A stretch of 35,727 bases of DNA from Anaerolineales bacterium (lineage in GTDB: Bacteria > Chloroflexota > Anaerolineae > Anaerolineales > E44-bin32), in NCBI GenBank assembly GCA_011772595.1, contig WVZH01000351.1, positions 8,701-44,427 on the forward strand. Direction: 5' to 3'. The position numbers and the translations under genes were made by a program. Shown in pieces: positions 16,281-23,765 of the stretch (position 1 is the first letter of the stretch; every line of letters starts with the position of its first letter). The notes beneath the pieces were generated by a model. That model saw nothing but the letters and a program-made list of their open reading frames with translations, was not told the DNA's origin and searched no databases.

Positions 16281-16889
16281 TCAGAACTCTGCCGCGCTTC
16301 TCCAAGGACGGGGGATCAGACGAGGGACACGTTTCTGATAGGTCAGGTAAGCCTCCCCGAATTCATATATGAGACGTTTCTCCTCAAACAGGCTGCCGAT
16401 GTAGATGTAGGCAGTAAAGCCCAGGTTTAAAGCCAACAAATTGGTTGTAAGTACGGGGGAAAGCCAGATCAAGACAAGACCCGCAGTGTAGAGTGGATGG
16501 CGTACCCAGCGGTAGAGACCTCGAACCACTAATTTGGGAGGGGAGTCACTGTCCCCACTTAATAACTGACGAAGACCGAGGAAATGCCACACGTCGGTTT
16601 GGAGCAGACCCATTCCCAGAAGGAGTAGGGCGATTGCTTGCCCCAGCGCGGTCAGAAAAGACCAGGGCCAGGGGACGCGATAGAGCGTATCGCCGGGGAG
16701 TAGCGCCGGTATTGCTAAGACCGGAAGCAAGGTAAGTGCGCCGACGGCGTTATAGCTAATGCGATACAAGCGATCAGAACGGGAGCCCAAGATTCGGCGT
16801 GCCTTTTCCTTCGCCCATGGGCTTGCAAGCAAGCTGTGCAGAGCGCCGTAAGCGGCGACAGCAAGAATTGTTGCGAGAGGACCCGTCAT
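16281..16889 (-). CDS. NnrU/isoprenylcysteine-methyltransferase-like membrane protein
   Basis: The 202-residue polytopic membrane protein has about five hydrophobic segments. The C-terminal half carries the PEMT/ICMT signature: GLYRWVRHPLYTAGLVL (about 125-141), then FEEKRLIYEFGEAYLTYQKRVPRLIP (split by position, about 168-193), which binds S-adenosylmethionine in characterised ICMT enzymes. The N-terminal HSLLASPWAKE resembles NnrU proteins. A membrane-embedded methyltransferase acting on a lipid or prenyl group is plausible, but the substrate is unknown. The ATG at 16889 has AGGA about 14 bases upstream, which is far. A possible -10 (TATAAT, minus strand) is at 17063-17058. Confidence 0.8.
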   Translation of the reverse strand: MTGPLATILAVAAYGALHSLLASPWAKEKARRILGSRSDRLYRISYNAVGALTLLPVLAIPALLPGDTLYRVPWPWSFLTALGQAIALLLLGMGLLQTDVWHFLGLRQLLSGDSDSPPKLVVRGLYRWVRHPLYTAGLVLIWLSPVLTTNLLALNLGFTAYIYIGSLFEEKRLIYEFGEAYLTYQKRVPRLIPRPWRSAAEF

Positions 16890-17276
16890 TGGTGAGTTCT
16901 GTCATCCTTTCTTGAGATAGGATGGCGAAACGGTGCGGACCAAATCGTTACCAGTTTCATCGATACAGAGGCGATCGCGTTCCGTTCTGCTCAACATCCG
17001 TTATAGGATCCTTGAAGGACTCGTCGTCGGAACGCCTTTATCCCCCTATTTGGGTAGATTATAGCAGATTTGGTTGCTCCGAAAAATAGATTTTTCAGGA
17101 TCTCGTTTTAGCTTCAAGTGTGATGTAGTGGATTTGGTACGTCTGGTTGCCTTGCGGAGGCCGGAGTGTTTGTTATTGCGTGCAATGATGAAGATGGGAG
17201 CAATGGGTATGACTCCTCAAGGAGGAGGACAAGGGTAGAGGGATGTGGTCTTGATCTACGCTGGGTGAGGTTGGGT
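16890..17276. other. intergenic region between two minus-strand genes
   Basis: No coding sequence is supported. It contains a perfect A/T-rich inverted repeat GAAAAAT-AG-ATTTTTC (17081-17096) and, on the minus strand, TATAAT at 17063-17058 with only a poor -35 (TTTTTC) at the right distance. This could be the promoter of the NnrU-like gene. Confidence 0.45.
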
Positions 17277-18536
17277 TTATGCTTTACGCAAACTCGACAA
17301 TGCTATGGTGGCTGGATCGACACTCAACAGCATTTGGACGGTGATGATGATGGCTGAACTCAGACACCAGGCGCATGTGGCGCCGATGACAAAGGGTTCA
17401 AGGAAAGTCAAGTAGATTGAGAACAGGGTACCGAGAATCGTTGTGCCGAGTATTGCCACCGTCGTGAGATCCGCAGCCCGATCGGAGGTCCGCTGGGCGA
17501 TAAACCAGAGGACAAGGATGGCGACATACCCGAAGAATCCGAGACCGCCGACAGGGATGATGCCAAAGAGTCTGGCATATTCACTTTGATTCACGGTGTT
17601 GCAATCTCCGATGGGGCCACATGCGGCTTCGGAGCCCGTGATTTCAATGTAAGCAAGGTAACCTGCGACCGCGATACCCGCCAGGGACAGCAGCGGGATA
17701 CTCCAATGCAGTCGGCGGGAGGTGTGTCGTGAAGAATCCCGGCCTAATCGGAAGGCGGCTCCCAGAACACTCAAAATCATGCCGACCAGGACCAGGACAG
17801 ATAGGCTATTGCCGACAGGGTCGAGTCGAAATCTTTGAACAAAAGGAAGTTGTGGCGAGGCAAAATCGACGGGAGGGACGACTGCAGGGCTTTCGGGTGT
17901 ACTTGTGGCCGGGGCGGGGCTCGTGGATGTGCTTGAGGGTCCATCCGTTTCTACGGACACCGTCTCAGTAACCGGCACGGGTGAAGCCTCGGGGGTTGGT
18001 TCGGGTGATGGCTCCTCGAGCGGGAAGGGAACCATATTTGTTATTTCTTGCCTCAGTCCAGGGATCTCTGGCCAATCGATCCCGCCCTGCGCTAGCCCTT
18101 GTTCGATGATATCCGGAAACTGTTGCGGTATGTCCGTCGATCCTATGAGGCGGATCTGCCCCACGATTAAGGTGGGGACGACTTGCTCCTCCGGCGGGAT
18201 ATTAAAAGTCTCAACCGCAGCTCCGAACAATGACGATCCGACGTCGGTGTAGGTATTGACGTAAAGGATCGTCATCCGCTCGCCGTAGATTCCCACCAAG
18301 GATGGCCCTGCCTGCTCCTCTTCGGGGGTTGGGGGGATGTAGAATAATTCAACCTCGCCACCGTAGATCTCCCACAAGGGTGGTAAATCCTGCTCGATAA
18401 CCTTGTGGCAGTGTGGGCATGTGGGGCTATAGAAAAGTACTGCATGCACGACAGGATTTTGCGCTGCGACAGAGGATGGCAAGATCAGGAAGCTAAGTGC
18501 AAGTAGTAGGGTGATGAAGCGCGCGTGGCGGCTCAT
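17277..18536 (-). CDS. thioredoxin-like and VKOR domain fusion protein
   Basis: This is a disulfide-forming membrane protein of 419 residues. A signal peptide (about 1-25) is followed by a thioredoxin-like domain with active-site CPHC (C40, C43) and its cis-Pro region VVPTLIVG (119-126). A Pro/Ser/Thr/Glu-rich linker spans about 172-225. A polytopic VKOR domain then has the loop cysteines C306 and C312 and the quinone-site CAWC (C388, C391). VKOR passes electrons from the thioredoxin partner to quinone. Most bacterial fusions known to me have VKOR first and thioredoxin last, so this order is reversed. GGGAG lies close before the ATG. It is 45 bp behind the P-loop gene on the same strand and is probably cotranscribed with it. 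Confidence 0.9.
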   Translation of the reverse strand: MSRHARFITLLLALSFLILPSSVAAQNPVVHAVLFYSPTCPHCHKVIEQDLPPLWEIYGGEVELFYIPPTPEEEQAGPSLVGIYGERMTILYVNTYTDVGSSLFGAAVETFNIPPEEQVVPTLIVGQIRLIGSTDIPQQFPDIIEQGLAQGGIDWPEIPGLRQEITNMVPFPLEEPSPEPTPEASPVPVTETVSVETDGPSSTSTSPAPATSTPESPAVVPPVDFASPQLPFVQRFRLDPVGNSLSVLVLVGMILSVLGAAFRLGRDSSRHTSRRLHWSIPLLSLAGIAVAGYLAYIEITGSEAACGPIGDCNTVNQSEYARLFGIIPVGGLGFFGYVAILVLWFIAQRTSDRAADLTTVAILGTTILGTLFSIYLTFLEPFVIGATCAWCLSSAIIITVQMLLSVDPATIALSSLRKA

Positions 18537-18581
18537 AGCTTCTCCCGGATTCTCCGAATGCGCTGTAGGTAGTAGGTTACA

Positions 18582-19307
18582 TTATACTGTTGGCCGCTCT
18601 TCCCACAACGCCCACAAATGTCCTAACGCGTCTTCCAACCTTTGTTCCAGCTTATTTCCCCCTCTGGTGGTTATGTCGTCCTCATTTTCGAAGATGACAT
18701 AGGGAACACGGATCCCGCGAACTGTAAGAAAATTCGGATCGGAAGCGGAAAACGACGACCAATCGTCATCACGGTAAAGGCGTTCCATCTTTTTATCTTC
18801 AACGCTGTGCTCGAGCGTACTGTCGGGCCTCTCGTTGTTGGCGCGTTTTCGATTTTTACGCAAGGATTCTTCGTAGGAAACCTCAACATAGAGCGACGCG
18901 CCCATTTGCAGGATCTCATCGCTCAAATGCTGGAATGCGGCTTGATATCCCCCCGATGGAGAACCGCGAGAAAATTCGATCATGACGGTGTGCGGATCTG
19001 CTGTATCTCTTCGCCATTTATGGTAGTCAAGGCTCAGGCGTCGGATGAGCAAATGCCAAAGGTCTTCGTGGAGAAAATAGCCATCGGGCGTAGTGTATAG
19101 CCTGGGTTTATCGAAAATGCGTTCTAACAGATCGTCTTCTTCAAACCATGCCCAGAGCATTGGAAAATCGTCGAGGATGTGGATCGGACCGACATGATAG
19201 CGCTCGATGCGTTCATCGACGGGGATCTGCTCGAGGAAGTGGATGATTTCGCTCTTACCGGCCGCGGGCCTGGCAGTCAAGATAAGGATAGGGAAGAAAG
19301 TGGTCAT
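18582..19307 (-). CDS. P-loop NTPase-like hypothetical protein
   Basis: I do not recognise a named family. The 241-residue soluble protein opens with a hydrophobic strand and a Walker A-like loop, LILTARPAAGKSEI (8-21), in which the first Gly is replaced by Ala (A12-x4-GKS). The region MIEFSRGSPSGGYQAAF (about 109-125) could be a Walker B/switch segment. LYVEVSYEESLRKNRKRANN (about 138-157) resembles the lid of nucleoside kinase-like P-loop proteins, with a cluster of basic residues. A small-molecule or nucleotide kinase is possible. AGGGA sits just upstream of the ATG. It precedes the thioredoxin-VKOR gene by 45 bp. Confidence 0.7.
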   Translation of the reverse strand: MTTFFPILILTARPAAGKSEIIHFLEQIPVDERIERYHVGPIHILDDFPMLWAWFEEDDLLERIFDKPRLYTTPDGYFLHEDLWHLLIRRLSLDYHKWRRDTADPHTVMIEFSRGSPSGGYQAAFQHLSDEILQMGASLYVEVSYEESLRKNRKRANNERPDSTLEHSVEDKKMERLYRDDDWSSFSASDPNFLTVRGIRVPYVIFENEDDITTRGGNKLEQRLEDALGHLWALWEERPTV

Positions 19308-19864
19308 GGTCCCTACTCGTTGTGGGATGGGATGGTTGTTGCTCTATTCTTATCGAATGTCGAGAGTATGGCAAGTTCGGGCTTGGAAGGAACGTGCGCT
19401 CTTTTTGTTGGCGAGATGGATGAGTTGCGATCCGCGTCCTTCGACTTCGTTCGCCGCTGATGCGGCTCACTCCGCTCAGGATGATGAAGAACCTCAATCG
19501 TCCTGAGCGGAGGGACACCCGAAGGGTGGCCCGCAGTCGAAGGACGGGTCTTTCACTAAGTTCACGATAGGCTCAGCTTGGAAGTCCCTGCCCCTTGACA
19601 GGAGGTCGGGCTCCCACGCCCGAGCGGACGGTGATCCTAAAATGGGAGGGCAGGTGAAAATTACCCATCAACCGCAGCGGCGTGGGAGCCGCTGCTGCTC
19701 ATCAGAGCCCGGTGGTTTACCACGGGGTGGTTCTTCAGTTCTGATATTCGCTGGCAGAGATGCTGATGGTAGAATTCATTTTCATCGGCGGCCCGCACGG
19801 TTTGGGTTGGCGATCGGAAGGGAATTAACCGCGCATAATGATGGTTCTTGGGAGCGAGAGCGTG
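19308..19864. other. repeat-rich intergenic region
   Basis: This is the gap between divergent genes (the P-loop gene on minus and the HIT gene on plus). No reading frame here looks coding. It contains the two opposed repeat copies at 19435-19546 and a perfect 8-bp hairpin GCAGCGGC-GTGGGA-GCCGCTGC (19674-19695). A CCGGTGG/CCACGG stem lies near 19710-19726. Promoters for both neighbours should lie here, but none is clear. Confidence 0.6.
19435..19546. repeat. two inverted copies of a CCTTCGACT...CTCCGCTCAGGA repeat
   Basis: Copy one (19435-19484) reads CGTCCTTCGACT, a variable core, then CTCCGCTCAGGATGA. Copy two (19498-19546) is its reverse complement with a different core. The outer 12 bp and inner 15 bp match almost perfectly. 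The two cores differ but each contains its own small hairpin (CCGC-TGAT-GCGG, and CACCC-TTCG-GGGTG). The pair can fold as one large hairpin. Confidence 0.75.
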
Positions 19865-20314
19865 ATGAGCGAGCCGTCCTGCATCTTCTGCCGCATCATC
19901 GCCGGTGAGGCGGATGCCAGCCTGGTTTATCAAGACGACCAGGTGATCGCCTTTATGGATATTCAACCCATCACGCCAGGTCACCTCCTGATCGTGCCTA
20001 AACGACACGCTGCCCATCTGGCCGAGTTGGATGACGAAACAGGCGGTCGCATGTTTGCCGTCGCTAGGCGGCTTGCACGAGCACTGCGGGCCTCAAGATT
20101 GCGATGTGAGGGGATCAACCTCTTCTTGGCAGACGGTGTCGCCGCGGGGCAGACAGTCTTCCATAGCCATCTTCATGTCATCGCTCGCTACCCTGGTGAC
20201 GGATTCGGATTTCGCTTTCCCCCTGGTTATTCACGCGGGTCGACGCGGGAAGCACTTGAGCAGAACGCGGAAGAGATCCGGGCTGCCTTGGAATCGCAAG
20301 AGGGTAACCCGTAG
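19865..20314 (+). CDS. HIT family nucleotide-binding hydrolase
   Basis: This is a 149-residue histidine-triad protein, a nucleotidyl hydrolase or transferase acting on nucleoside phosphoramidates or dinucleotides. Visible features are CIFCRIIAGEADASLVY at the start (Cys6 and Cys9 as in zinc-carrying members), the strand DIQPITPGHLLIVPKRH, and the catalytic triad HSHLHVI (H100, H102, H104). ATG 19865 is chosen because the family begins with this PSCIFC block. The frame continues upstream to 19838, adding nine residues without family similarity. It leads a three-gene operon with a LOG-like and a DinB-like gene. Confidence 0.92.
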   Translation: MSEPSCIFCRIIAGEADASLVYQDDQVIAFMDIQPITPGHLLIVPKRHAAHLAELDDETGGRMFAVARRLARALRASRLRCEGINLFLADGVAAGQTVFHSHLHVIARYPGDGFGFRFPPGYSRGSTREALEQNAEEIRAALESQEGNP

Positions 20315-20335
20315 AGAGGGCGCATAAAAACAGCG

Positions 20336-20953
20336 ATGCGACGAGACGAGGGACTGAGATCGATCGAGAAAATCTGTGTATATTGCGGATCGAGCGATAC
20401 GATTGCGGAGCTATACCTTGAGGCGGCTCAGGCGTTGGGTCGTACGATCGCAGAGCGGGGGCTGACGTTGATTTTCGGTGGGGGTGCGACGGGAGTGATG
20501 GGTGCCCTTGCCGATTCGGCGCTGGGTGGTGGCGCGCGAGTGATCGGGATTATCCCGAAACTGTTTGATACCCCTGTCCTTGCCCATCCTGCCTTGACGG
20601 AAATGCGTATCGTTGAGAATATTCATACGCGCAAGGCCATGATGATCGAGGAGGCCGATGCATTCATTGCCATGCCCGGCGGCCTTGGAACGCTGGAGGA
20701 GTTGTTCGAAGTCCTGACGTGGGCTCAAATTGGTTTGCATCGCAAGCCGGTGGGATTACTCAATCTGAATGGGTATTTCGATGCACTGCTCGCATTGATC
20801 CAACATGCCCGCGCAGAGGGGTTTATCTACGACGAGCATCGATCCCTGTTGATCAGCGACGACGATCCCGATACCTTGCTGGATCTCCTCGCTCGATATC
20901 AACCACCGGAGGGGCTGGAACGATGGGTAAATCGTGAGGAGAAGAAGCGATGA
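20336..20953 (+). CDS. LOG family protein (TIGR00730)
   Basis: The 205-residue Rossmann-like protein is of the LOG/YvdD type. It is often annotated as lysine decarboxylase-like, but characterised members are nucleoside 5'-monophosphate phosphoribohydrolases that release a free base and ribose 5-phosphate. Motifs are VYCGSS (15-20), LIFGGGATGVMG (45-56), the RK pair at 99-100 and the catalytic/substrate motif PGGLGTLEE (114-122). It follows the HIT gene by 21 bp and overlaps the DinB-like gene by ATGA, so HIT, LOG and DinB are probably one transcript. Confidence 0.92.
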   Translation: MRRDEGLRSIEKICVYCGSSDTIAELYLEAAQALGRTIAERGLTLIFGGGATGVMGALADSALGGGARVIGIIPKLFDTPVLAHPALTEMRIVENIHTRKAMMIEEADAFIAMPGGLGTLEELFEVLTWAQIGLHRKPVGLLNLNGYFDALLALIQHARAEGFIYDEHRSLLISDDDPDTLLDLLARYQPPEGLERWVNREEKKR

Positions 20954-21414
20954 ATGCAGCCCAATTTTTTGACCATTGGCACAAGGTCTGGCGAGACTTG
21001 ATGCGCGCCGTGTCCATGCTCACTGATGAGCATCTGGGCTTTCGGCCCGCCGAGCGATATCAGCGAACGGTTGGCGATATCCTGCGTCATATCATCAATC
21101 TTGAACAGGGCTGGATCCACTACATCGTGCGGCGATCCTTGCCCGGCTGGCCGGATGAGGGCGCAGATCGATTGACAACGATTGAAGCCATTCGCAAAGA
21201 GATGGAAAGTGTACACGGTGAGACCATGGATTTCCTAGCCACCGTACCGGTGGAGGATTTCAATCGCCTCGTTCAGGTTCCCGCTGACGGGACCCCAAAG
21301 CTGGCCTGGATCCTGTGGCATGTTTTCGAACAACATATCCATCACCGCGGGGAGTTGTACCTTTGCCTGTGTCTGCTAGAAATGGATCGGCCGAAAACGG
21401 ATCGCCCCGGTTAA
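20950..21414 (+). CDS. DinB-family four-helix protein
   Basis: The 154-residue protein has the DinB/YfiT-like four-helix-bundle pattern. It starts with an FFDHWHKVWRDLM helix, then a metal-ligand candidate H47 in ILRHIINLEQGWIHY, and a C-terminal WHVFEQHIHHRGELYL helix (123-138) holding the remaining histidines. Members bind a divalent metal, and some are thiol-dependent (bacillithiol or mycothiol) transferases. The function here is unknown. Translation is coupled to the LOG gene by a 4-bp overlap. Its stop is followed by the hairpin at 21418-21448. Confidence 0.88.
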   Translation: MNAAQFFDHWHKVWRDLMRAVSMLTDEHLGFRPAERYQRTVGDILRHIINLEQGWIHYIVRRSLPGWPDEGADRLTTIEAIRKEMESVHGETMDFLATVPVEDFNRLVQVPADGTPKLAWILWHVFEQHIHHRGELYLCLCLLEMDRPKTDRPG

Positions 21415-21417
21415 TCA

Positions 21418-21448
21418 GACTTCGGAAGTCCGCAGGACTTCCGAAGTC
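21418..21448. terminator. perfect hairpin between convergent operons
   Basis: GACTTCGGAAGTCC (21418-21431) pairs perfectly with GGACTTCCGAAGTC (21435-21448) around GCA. It fills the 42-bp gap between the DinB-like gene (plus, ends 21414) and herA (minus, ends 21457). It therefore can serve both strands, although neither side has a long T tract. Each arm is itself an odd palindrome (GACTTC-G-GAAGTC), typical of dispersed REP-like repeats. Confidence 0.7.
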
Positions 21449-21456
21449 GTGCTCTG

Positions 21457-23133
21457 TCATTTGAATAACTCAGATCCCTCCTCATCGGACGCAGAAGGTC
21501 TGACCTTGCGTCGACCACGACGGCTTTTCTCCCCCTCTGTGAAATAATTCATCCACATCGCAGGCGCATCAGGGGTCTCCGCGCCATGGGGTGTGTGCCG
21601 CGTGCGTACTCGACACAGCACAGGCGTGTTCACCGCCTCGCCGGCGATGATGACCTGCCCTTTGGTCAGCGCGGGCAATTCTCTCAGCAGGTCGCGCCCC
21701 ACGGTTTCCACGCTCTCCGCCACGCGACTCTGGTCGATGGGGTTTACGATACGCAGCAGGAACTGCGTGTTGCACTGTGATAGTGCGTCAGGGTCTAGGC
21801 GCCCTGGTCGCTGGCTGATCAGCCCCACCGCCACCCCGAACTTGCGCCCCTCAGAGAGCACCTGCTTGAGGATGTGCGTACTGACCACGTCGACCGCGGC
21901 TGGGGCGAAATGGTGTGCCTCCTCGATCAGGATGAAGACCGGATACGGCAAATATAGCTCGTCACCTTCGCCCACCGCCCCCTTTTCGGTCTGCGTGCGG
22001 GCACGAAAGGCGCGTCGCAGTAGCGTGGCCACCATGATCTGCTGCTCGCGGTCGTCGACCTCGTCCAGTTGCAGCACCGAGCAGCGACCCGGCCGGAACA
22101 GTTCGGCCAAATCGAGATGCTCGAAATCGTCGAAGATGGTCGCACGCTCGATGACGCTCTGTAGGCGCCAGATGAGTGCCTCGGCGGTACCGGCGAAGCG
22201 GTCGTCTTTAGCCTCCGGATCCTCCGCATCGCTGCCTTCGCCAAGCTGACGCAAGCGCACGAGCAATTCACCGACTGTCCAGCGGTCGGGCTTGCCCTTC
22301 TCCTGCAGACTGTGACGAGTGACGTCGCGATGGGCTCGTCGTAGCAGATATTCCATACGCTCGCTCAGGTTGGGCAGCAGGTAATACAGGTCGCCGATCG
22401 TCAAGCCGGCGGTGCGCACTTTCACGTCGCCTGGTCTGAAGATCCTTACATCAGGTGAATAATCAGGCTCAACAAAGGGCTTGGCACCCATCATCTCGGC
22501 CAGCGTGCCGTATTCACCGTGCGGGTCGACGATCAGCACCGCGGCTCTATTGTGAGGCTTCATCAACTCTTCCAGAAGCACCGCCGCCAGGTAGCTCTTG
22601 CCCGCCCCGGTATTGGCGATGATCGCAAGATGCGTGCTGGTGACGGCGCGCAGGTCGAGCGTCAGAGGTATGCGCCCCGGCTCGCGGCTGAGCAACGAAC
22701 CGATGTGTGCCGAGCCCTGCCCACCCAACGCCACCTTGCTCAATACGGTAGCCAGGAGCTCGTCCGGCGCTAGGTACACCGGACGACCGGTTCGCGGCGG
22801 GATGCGGGGGTTGATGAAATCACCCAGGCGCTCGTCGTAATAACCGATCACCGCCGCCGTCAGCTCGTAGCGCTCGTGTCCCTGTCCTTGATAACCAAAG
22901 ACGGCCGCCACCGCGTTGGGGTCGAGCTCGGGATCGGCGAGGAAACCGTCTGGATAAAGGCGCAGCGGTGACCGAGCGGTGACGCGGCTGAGCACGGCGC
23001 GATCCTCGCCGTCGACTACGGCGTGGTGCAGCACGAACTCGCCGACTTTGAGGACTTGATCGCGGTCTGGTGAGACGAAGGTGAACTCGTGTTGCGTCTC
23101 GCCAGGACCTTTGGTGAGACCGACCGCGTTCAT
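21457..23133 (-). CDS. herA: HerA-like DNA translocase/helicase
   Basis: This is a hexameric FtsK/HerA-superfamily ATPase that drives DNA-end resection with NurA. The 558-residue protein has an N-terminal HAS-barrel region (about 1-150), then Walker A ANTGAGKS (173-180), IVDPHGEYG (201-209), Walker B with catalytic Glu in FILIEEAHHFAP (400-411), and the downstream sensor-like GLISQRPGRLDPDALSQCNT. It ends with a basic SRRGRRK tail. The ATG at 23133 overlaps the upstream gene by 4 bp, with GGGAGG in front. It is the last gene of the sbcD-sbcC-nurA operon, so it should act with these partners. It resembles archaeal HerA rather than a plasmid mobilisation ATPase. Confidence 0.92.
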   Translation of the reverse strand: MNAVGLTKGPGETQHEFTFVSPDRDQVLKVGEFVLHHAVVDGEDRAVLSRVTARSPLRLYPDGFLADPELDPNAVAAVFGYQGQGHERYELTAAVIGYYDERLGDFINPRIPPRTGRPVYLAPDELLATVLSKVALGGQGSAHIGSLLSREPGRIPLTLDLRAVTSTHLAIIANTGAGKSYLAAVLLEELMKPHNRAAVLIVDPHGEYGTLAEMMGAKPFVEPDYSPDVRIFRPGDVKVRTAGLTIGDLYYLLPNLSERMEYLLRRAHRDVTRHSLQEKGKPDRWTVGELLVRLRQLGEGSDAEDPEAKDDRFAGTAEALIWRLQSVIERATIFDDFEHLDLAELFRPGRCSVLQLDEVDDREQQIMVATLLRRAFRARTQTEKGAVGEGDELYLPYPVFILIEEAHHFAPAAVDVVSTHILKQVLSEGRKFGVAVGLISQRPGRLDPDALSQCNTQFLLRIVNPIDQSRVAESVETVGRDLLRELPALTKGQVIIAGEAVNTPVLCRVRTRHTPHGAETPDAPAMWMNYFTEGEKSRRGRRKVRPSASDEEGSELFK

Positions 23134-23720
23134 CGATCGCCTCCCAGCGGCGTGATGGCTGCCTTCCAGCTCACGTCGTCCTTGAGCAGCGCCAGCGTCT
23201 CGGCGTGCTCGGGCAATAGCTCGCTCAGGCGCTCGAGCACGGTCTGGATGAGATGCAGTGCGTGCGGTGAGCCTGAGGCGAGCAGCAGGGGCGCGTAGGC
23301 TAAACGCAGGGCGTCGCCTTCGAGGTGGAAGGCGCGAATCTCCTCGTCGGGCATCGTCTCCACCATGGCGTCTGTGTCGACTGCCAGGGGCGGGAAGCCC
23401 TGGTGTGGTCCGTCGCCATCGATCGTTCCCACGGCGGCGATTCCAATCAATGTCGCCTTCTCGCTCAGGTAGTCTGGGGCGAAGACCTCCAGATCGGCTT
23501 CGGGCGAGAGGCGTGGACCCAGGCGTCCGAACTCGGGGTTGAACAGCCGTGTGTCGTATACCAACCCGACGAGTGATTGGTCGTCGGCCAGGTGCAGACG
23601 CACAAAGCTGCCGATGGCAAAATCCTCGCGCGCTGGCGGATTCTCGACTTCGTCCTTACGGTAGACCTGGCACACGTAGTCTGTGTGTGCATTGGAATGG
23701 ATGATTTTACCTACGATCAT
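23130..23720 (-). CDS. HAS-barrel-like protein of the herA operon
   Basis: The 196-residue soluble protein starts with a beta-rich region: GKIIHSNAHTDYVCQVY, then FAIGSFVRLHLADDQSLVGLVYDTRLF. This resembles the HAS (HerA-ATP synthase) barrel, here as a separate polypeptide. The C-terminal third is helical and acidic (ALHLIQTVLERLSELLPEHAETLALL). I infer that it docks on or caps the HerA hexamer, or replaces part of its barrel. Homology is suggested by pattern only. AGAGGG lies about 6 bp before the ATG. It is cotranscribed with nurA (45-bp gap) and overlaps herA by 4 bp. Confidence 0.75.
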   Translation of the reverse strand: MIVGKIIHSNAHTDYVCQVYRKDEVENPPAREDFAIGSFVRLHLADDQSLVGLVYDTRLFNPEFGRLGPRLSPEADLEVFAPDYLSEKATLIGIAAVGTIDGDGPHQGFPPLAVDTDAMVETMPDEEIRAFHLEGDALRLAYAPLLLASGSPHALHLIQTVLERLSELLPEHAETLALLKDDVSWKAAITPLGGDR

Positions 23721-23765
23721 AGCGACCCTCTTGGTTCGATCATAAAGTACCGGGGCACCTGCTCT

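Noticed and set aside
19642..19908. 88-residue reading frame before the HIT gene
   Set aside because: Low-complexity Arg/Gly/Ser composition, it overlaps the HIT gene and hairpins, and it has no family-like motifs.
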